Assembly: GCA_030427065.1 (NCBI GenBank)
Contig: JAUHWU010000007.1
Coordinates: 1 to 52,904 of the forward strand
Direction of reading: 5' to 3'
Length of the DNA stretch: 52,904 bases
From: Gammaproteobacteria bacterium
GTDB lineage: Bacteria; Pseudomonadota; Gammaproteobacteria; Pseudomonadales; Pseudohongiellaceae
The position numbers and the translations under genes are program-made. How positions within the stretch are numbered: the first letter of the stretch is position 1; the number at the start of each line of letters is the position of its first letter. The notes under the pieces were generated by a model. The model was not told where the DNA came from, ran no database searches, and worked only from the letters and a program-made list of their open reading frames with translations. This document shows, piece after piece, positions 51,127 through 52,904 of this stretch.

Positions 51127-52332
51127 GTGAAATCTTTTCGACAGGAACTCCAGTTAGCACTGGACGAAAGACAGAAAAATGCCTTATTCAGGCGCCGTCG
51201 CACGCTTTATTCTCCCCAGGGAACAGAGGTCATTCTGGATGGACAGCATGTCACTAGTTTTTGCAGCAATGACTACCTGGGTCTGGCAGATCATCCCGAT
51301 GTGGTTGAGGCCTTTCATCAGGGCCTGAATAAATTCGGTGCTGGCAGTGGTGCGTCTCATCTGGTTAGTGGTCATCTCGTTCCCCACGAGCTTCTGGAAC
51401 AGGAACTCGCTGCATTTACCGGACGTAGCGCAGCACTGGTTTTTTCCAGTGGCTACATGGCCAATGTGGGTGTACTGACGACTTTGCTGGATAACAACGA
51501 TGTTGTGTTGGAAGACCGGTTAAATCATGCCTCGCTACTGGATGGCGGACTTTTTAGTGGTGCCAGATTCAAGCGCTTTGCCCACCTTGATACAGCTGCT
51601 CTGGAAAAGAAACTATCCTCTATTCATGATGCCAGGAGAAAACTGGTGGTGGCGGATGGTGTCTTCAGTATGGATGGTGAAATCGCAGCACTGCCGGAAC
51701 TGATCAGGGTTACCAGTAATCACAATGGTTTGTTAATGATTGATGATGCTCACGGTATTGGTGTGCTGGGCAAAAATGGCGGCGGTACCATAGCTCATTG
51801 GCAAGAGCAGGGTGCCAAGATCGACGAAGATAATCTGCAAATTCTTATTGGTACATTTGGCAAGGCATTTGGTGCAAGTGGTGCGTTTGTTGCCGGCAGT
51901 GAAGAGCTGATAGAAACATTAATTCAGTTTTGCCGACCCTATATATATACCACTGCCATTTCTCCCGCACAGGCTGAGGCTGTACGCGCCAGTCTTAAAA
52001 TAATCCAGAAGGATAATTGGCGACGCCAGTATCTGGCCCAGTTGATCAAGCGATTCAGAGCACATTGTGAAGATCTGGGATTGACCATGATCCCTTCCAG
52101 CACGCCAATCCAGGCAGTAGTTATTGGTGATGTCAGCAAAACTATTCAAGCCAGCGAACAATTAATGCATGAAGGGGTTTTTGTTTCTGCCATTCGTCCG
52201 CCCACAGTGCCAGCAGGAACAGCAAGATTACGTGTAACTTTTAGCGCGCTTCATACAGAATCACAGTTTCAGAAGCTGCTTGATGTGTTTGAAAAATATG
52301 CCCACTGCTGGGTTGAGGATGCGTCAGAGTGA
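51127..52332 (+). CDS. bioF: KAPA synthase BioF
   Basis: This PLP enzyme of about 401 residues joins pimeloyl-ACP and alanine to give KAPA. FCSNDYLGLADHP opens the fold, VLEDRLNHASLLDG and DDAHGIGVLG line the cofactor site, and GTFGKAFGASGAF holds the Schiff-base Lys. The start is uncertain: a GTG at 51127 lines up with E. coli BioF and leaves a 21-nt gap after bioB; a TTG at 51109 is the alternative. The end overlaps bioC by four bases (GTGA). Confidence 0.96.
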   Translation: MKSFRQELQLALDERQKNALFRRRRTLYSPQGTEVILDGQHVTSFCSNDYLGLADHPDVVEAFHQGLNKFGAGSGASHLVSGHLVPHELLEQELAAFTGRSAALVFSSGYMANVGVLTTLLDNNDVVLEDRLNHASLLDGGLFSGARFKRFAHLDTAALEKKLSSIHDARRKLVVADGVFSMDGEIAALPELIRVTSNHNGLLMIDDAHGIGVLGKNGGGTIAHWQEQGAKIDEDNLQILIGTFGKAFGASGAFVAGSEELIETLIQFCRPYIYTTAISPAQAEAVRASLKIIQKDNWRRQYLAQLIKRFRAHCEDLGLTMIPSSTPIQAVVIGDVSKTIQASEQLMHEGVFVSAIRPPTVPAGTARLRVTFSALHTESQFQKLLDVFEKYAHCWVEDASE

Positions 52333-52904
52333 ACAGCTTTCAGGGCTTACCGGACAAAAACAGAATTGCCCATGCGTTTGGCCAGGCAGCGAGTAGTTAT
52401 GACAGCTACGCCTGCTTGCAACGGGATATCGCCGATAAATTGTTTTCCAATTTGGGTGTTACTGAGCCCACCTCTATTCTTGACCTGGGCAGTGGCACCG
52501 GTTATTGCGCAGGGATTCTTTCTCAGCGATTTCCTGATGCAACAATAACCAGCCTGGATCTTGCTGATGCCATGTTGAGATATGCCAGAGCGAACAGCAT
52601 TAAACAACAGCAGGACAAATGTGAATTCTGGCTTTGCGGTGACGCCGAGAATTTACCCTTTGCTGATCAGAGCTTTGATCTGGTTATTTCCAACCTGACC
52701 ATACAGTGGTGTGAAAGCCCTCTTCAGGTCTTCAGGGAGTTGTTCCGGGTGATGAAACCCGGGGCACAGGCAAGTGTGAGTACGCTGGCAGAAGAAACCC
52801 TGACGGAATTGAAAGAAAGCTGGGCGGCCATTGATGATTATGTGCATGTCAACGAATTCCTGGCCTGCGAAAAAATTATTCAGGTTTCTGAAACCCAGCC
52901 ATTT
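52329..52904 (+). CDS. bioC: Malonyl-ACP O-methyltransferase BioC, 3' end missing
   Basis: 192 codons are visible before the window ends. A GTG overlaps the bioF stop, and the protein reads RIAHAFGQAASSYDSYACLQ, the usual BioC start. Motif I is ILDLGSGTGYCAG, followed by LDLADAML and NLTIQWCESPLQVFREL. BioC methylates malonyl-ACP to begin the pimelate chain. The coupling to bioF supports one bioBFC operon. Confidence 0.93.
   Translation, partial: MNSFQGLPDKNRIAHAFGQAASSYDSYACLQRDIADKLFSNLGVTEPTSILDLGSGTGYCAGILSQRFPDATITSLDLADAMLRYARANSIKQQQDKCEFWLCGDAENLPFADQSFDLVISNLTIQWCESPLQVFRELFRVMKPGAQASVSTLAEETLTELKESWAAIDDYVHVNEFLACEKIIQVSETQPF

Overview
The window is a housekeeping stretch of a gammaproteobacterial chromosome. 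Protein sequences and gene order resemble Pseudomonas and related Pseudomonadales or Cellvibrionales-type bacteria. The evidence is a set of blocks in the familiar arrangement: ponA/mrcA opposite pilMNOPQ-aroKB-gltBD-hemE, the priA-SPOR protein-hslVU-DUF971-ubiEJB-hisIE-tatABC series, and thiI-typA next to ntrBC. A species cannot be named from this. I see no tRNA, rRNA, insertion sequence, prophage or CRISPR array.

Layout. (1) 2-8578: the 3' part of a giant secreted DUF6701 (MshQ-like) adhesin built from about 350-nt repeats, DUF11-like domains, a propeller-like block and a C-terminal DUF6701 region; its start lies outside the window. (2) 8668-9231: a small membrane-anchored unknown protein preceded by a strongly folded 100-nt element that looks like a three-way junction. 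(3) 9268-11966: ntrBC, with a sigma-54-type promoter and an upstream NtrC-type palindrome, which suggests autoregulation. (4) 12100-16026: thiI, typA (UUG start), dtd. (5) 16106-28244: leftward genes priA, an FtsN-like SPOR protein, hslVU, a DUF971 gene, ubiEJB, hisIE and tatABC, bounded by a rightward stand-alone chorismate mutase gene. (6) 28353-31455: rpmE with a long structured leader, and leftward PBP1a. (7) 31896-46781: pilMNOPQ, aroK, aroB, gltB, gltD, hemE and folK, ending at a strong bidirectional terminator. (8) 46968-52904: a biotin locus. comF-bioA-metF run left and bioB-bioF-bioC run right, on either side of a good BirA-type operator. bioC runs off the right edge.

Functional links. 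Nitrogen sensing (NtrBC) and glutamate synthesis (GltBD) are both here, but glnA is not. The type IV pilus alignment and secretin genes are complete (PilM to PilQ). Ubiquinone, heme, folate, C1, histidine, shikimate/chorismate and biotin enzymes make up most of the rest. The least ordinary parts are the giant adhesin, the folded element at 9131-9231, the NtrC/sigma-54 arrangement, the BirA operator that covers the comF start codon, and an atypical short methylenetetrahydrofolate reductase. I did not find a convincing new multi-gene system.
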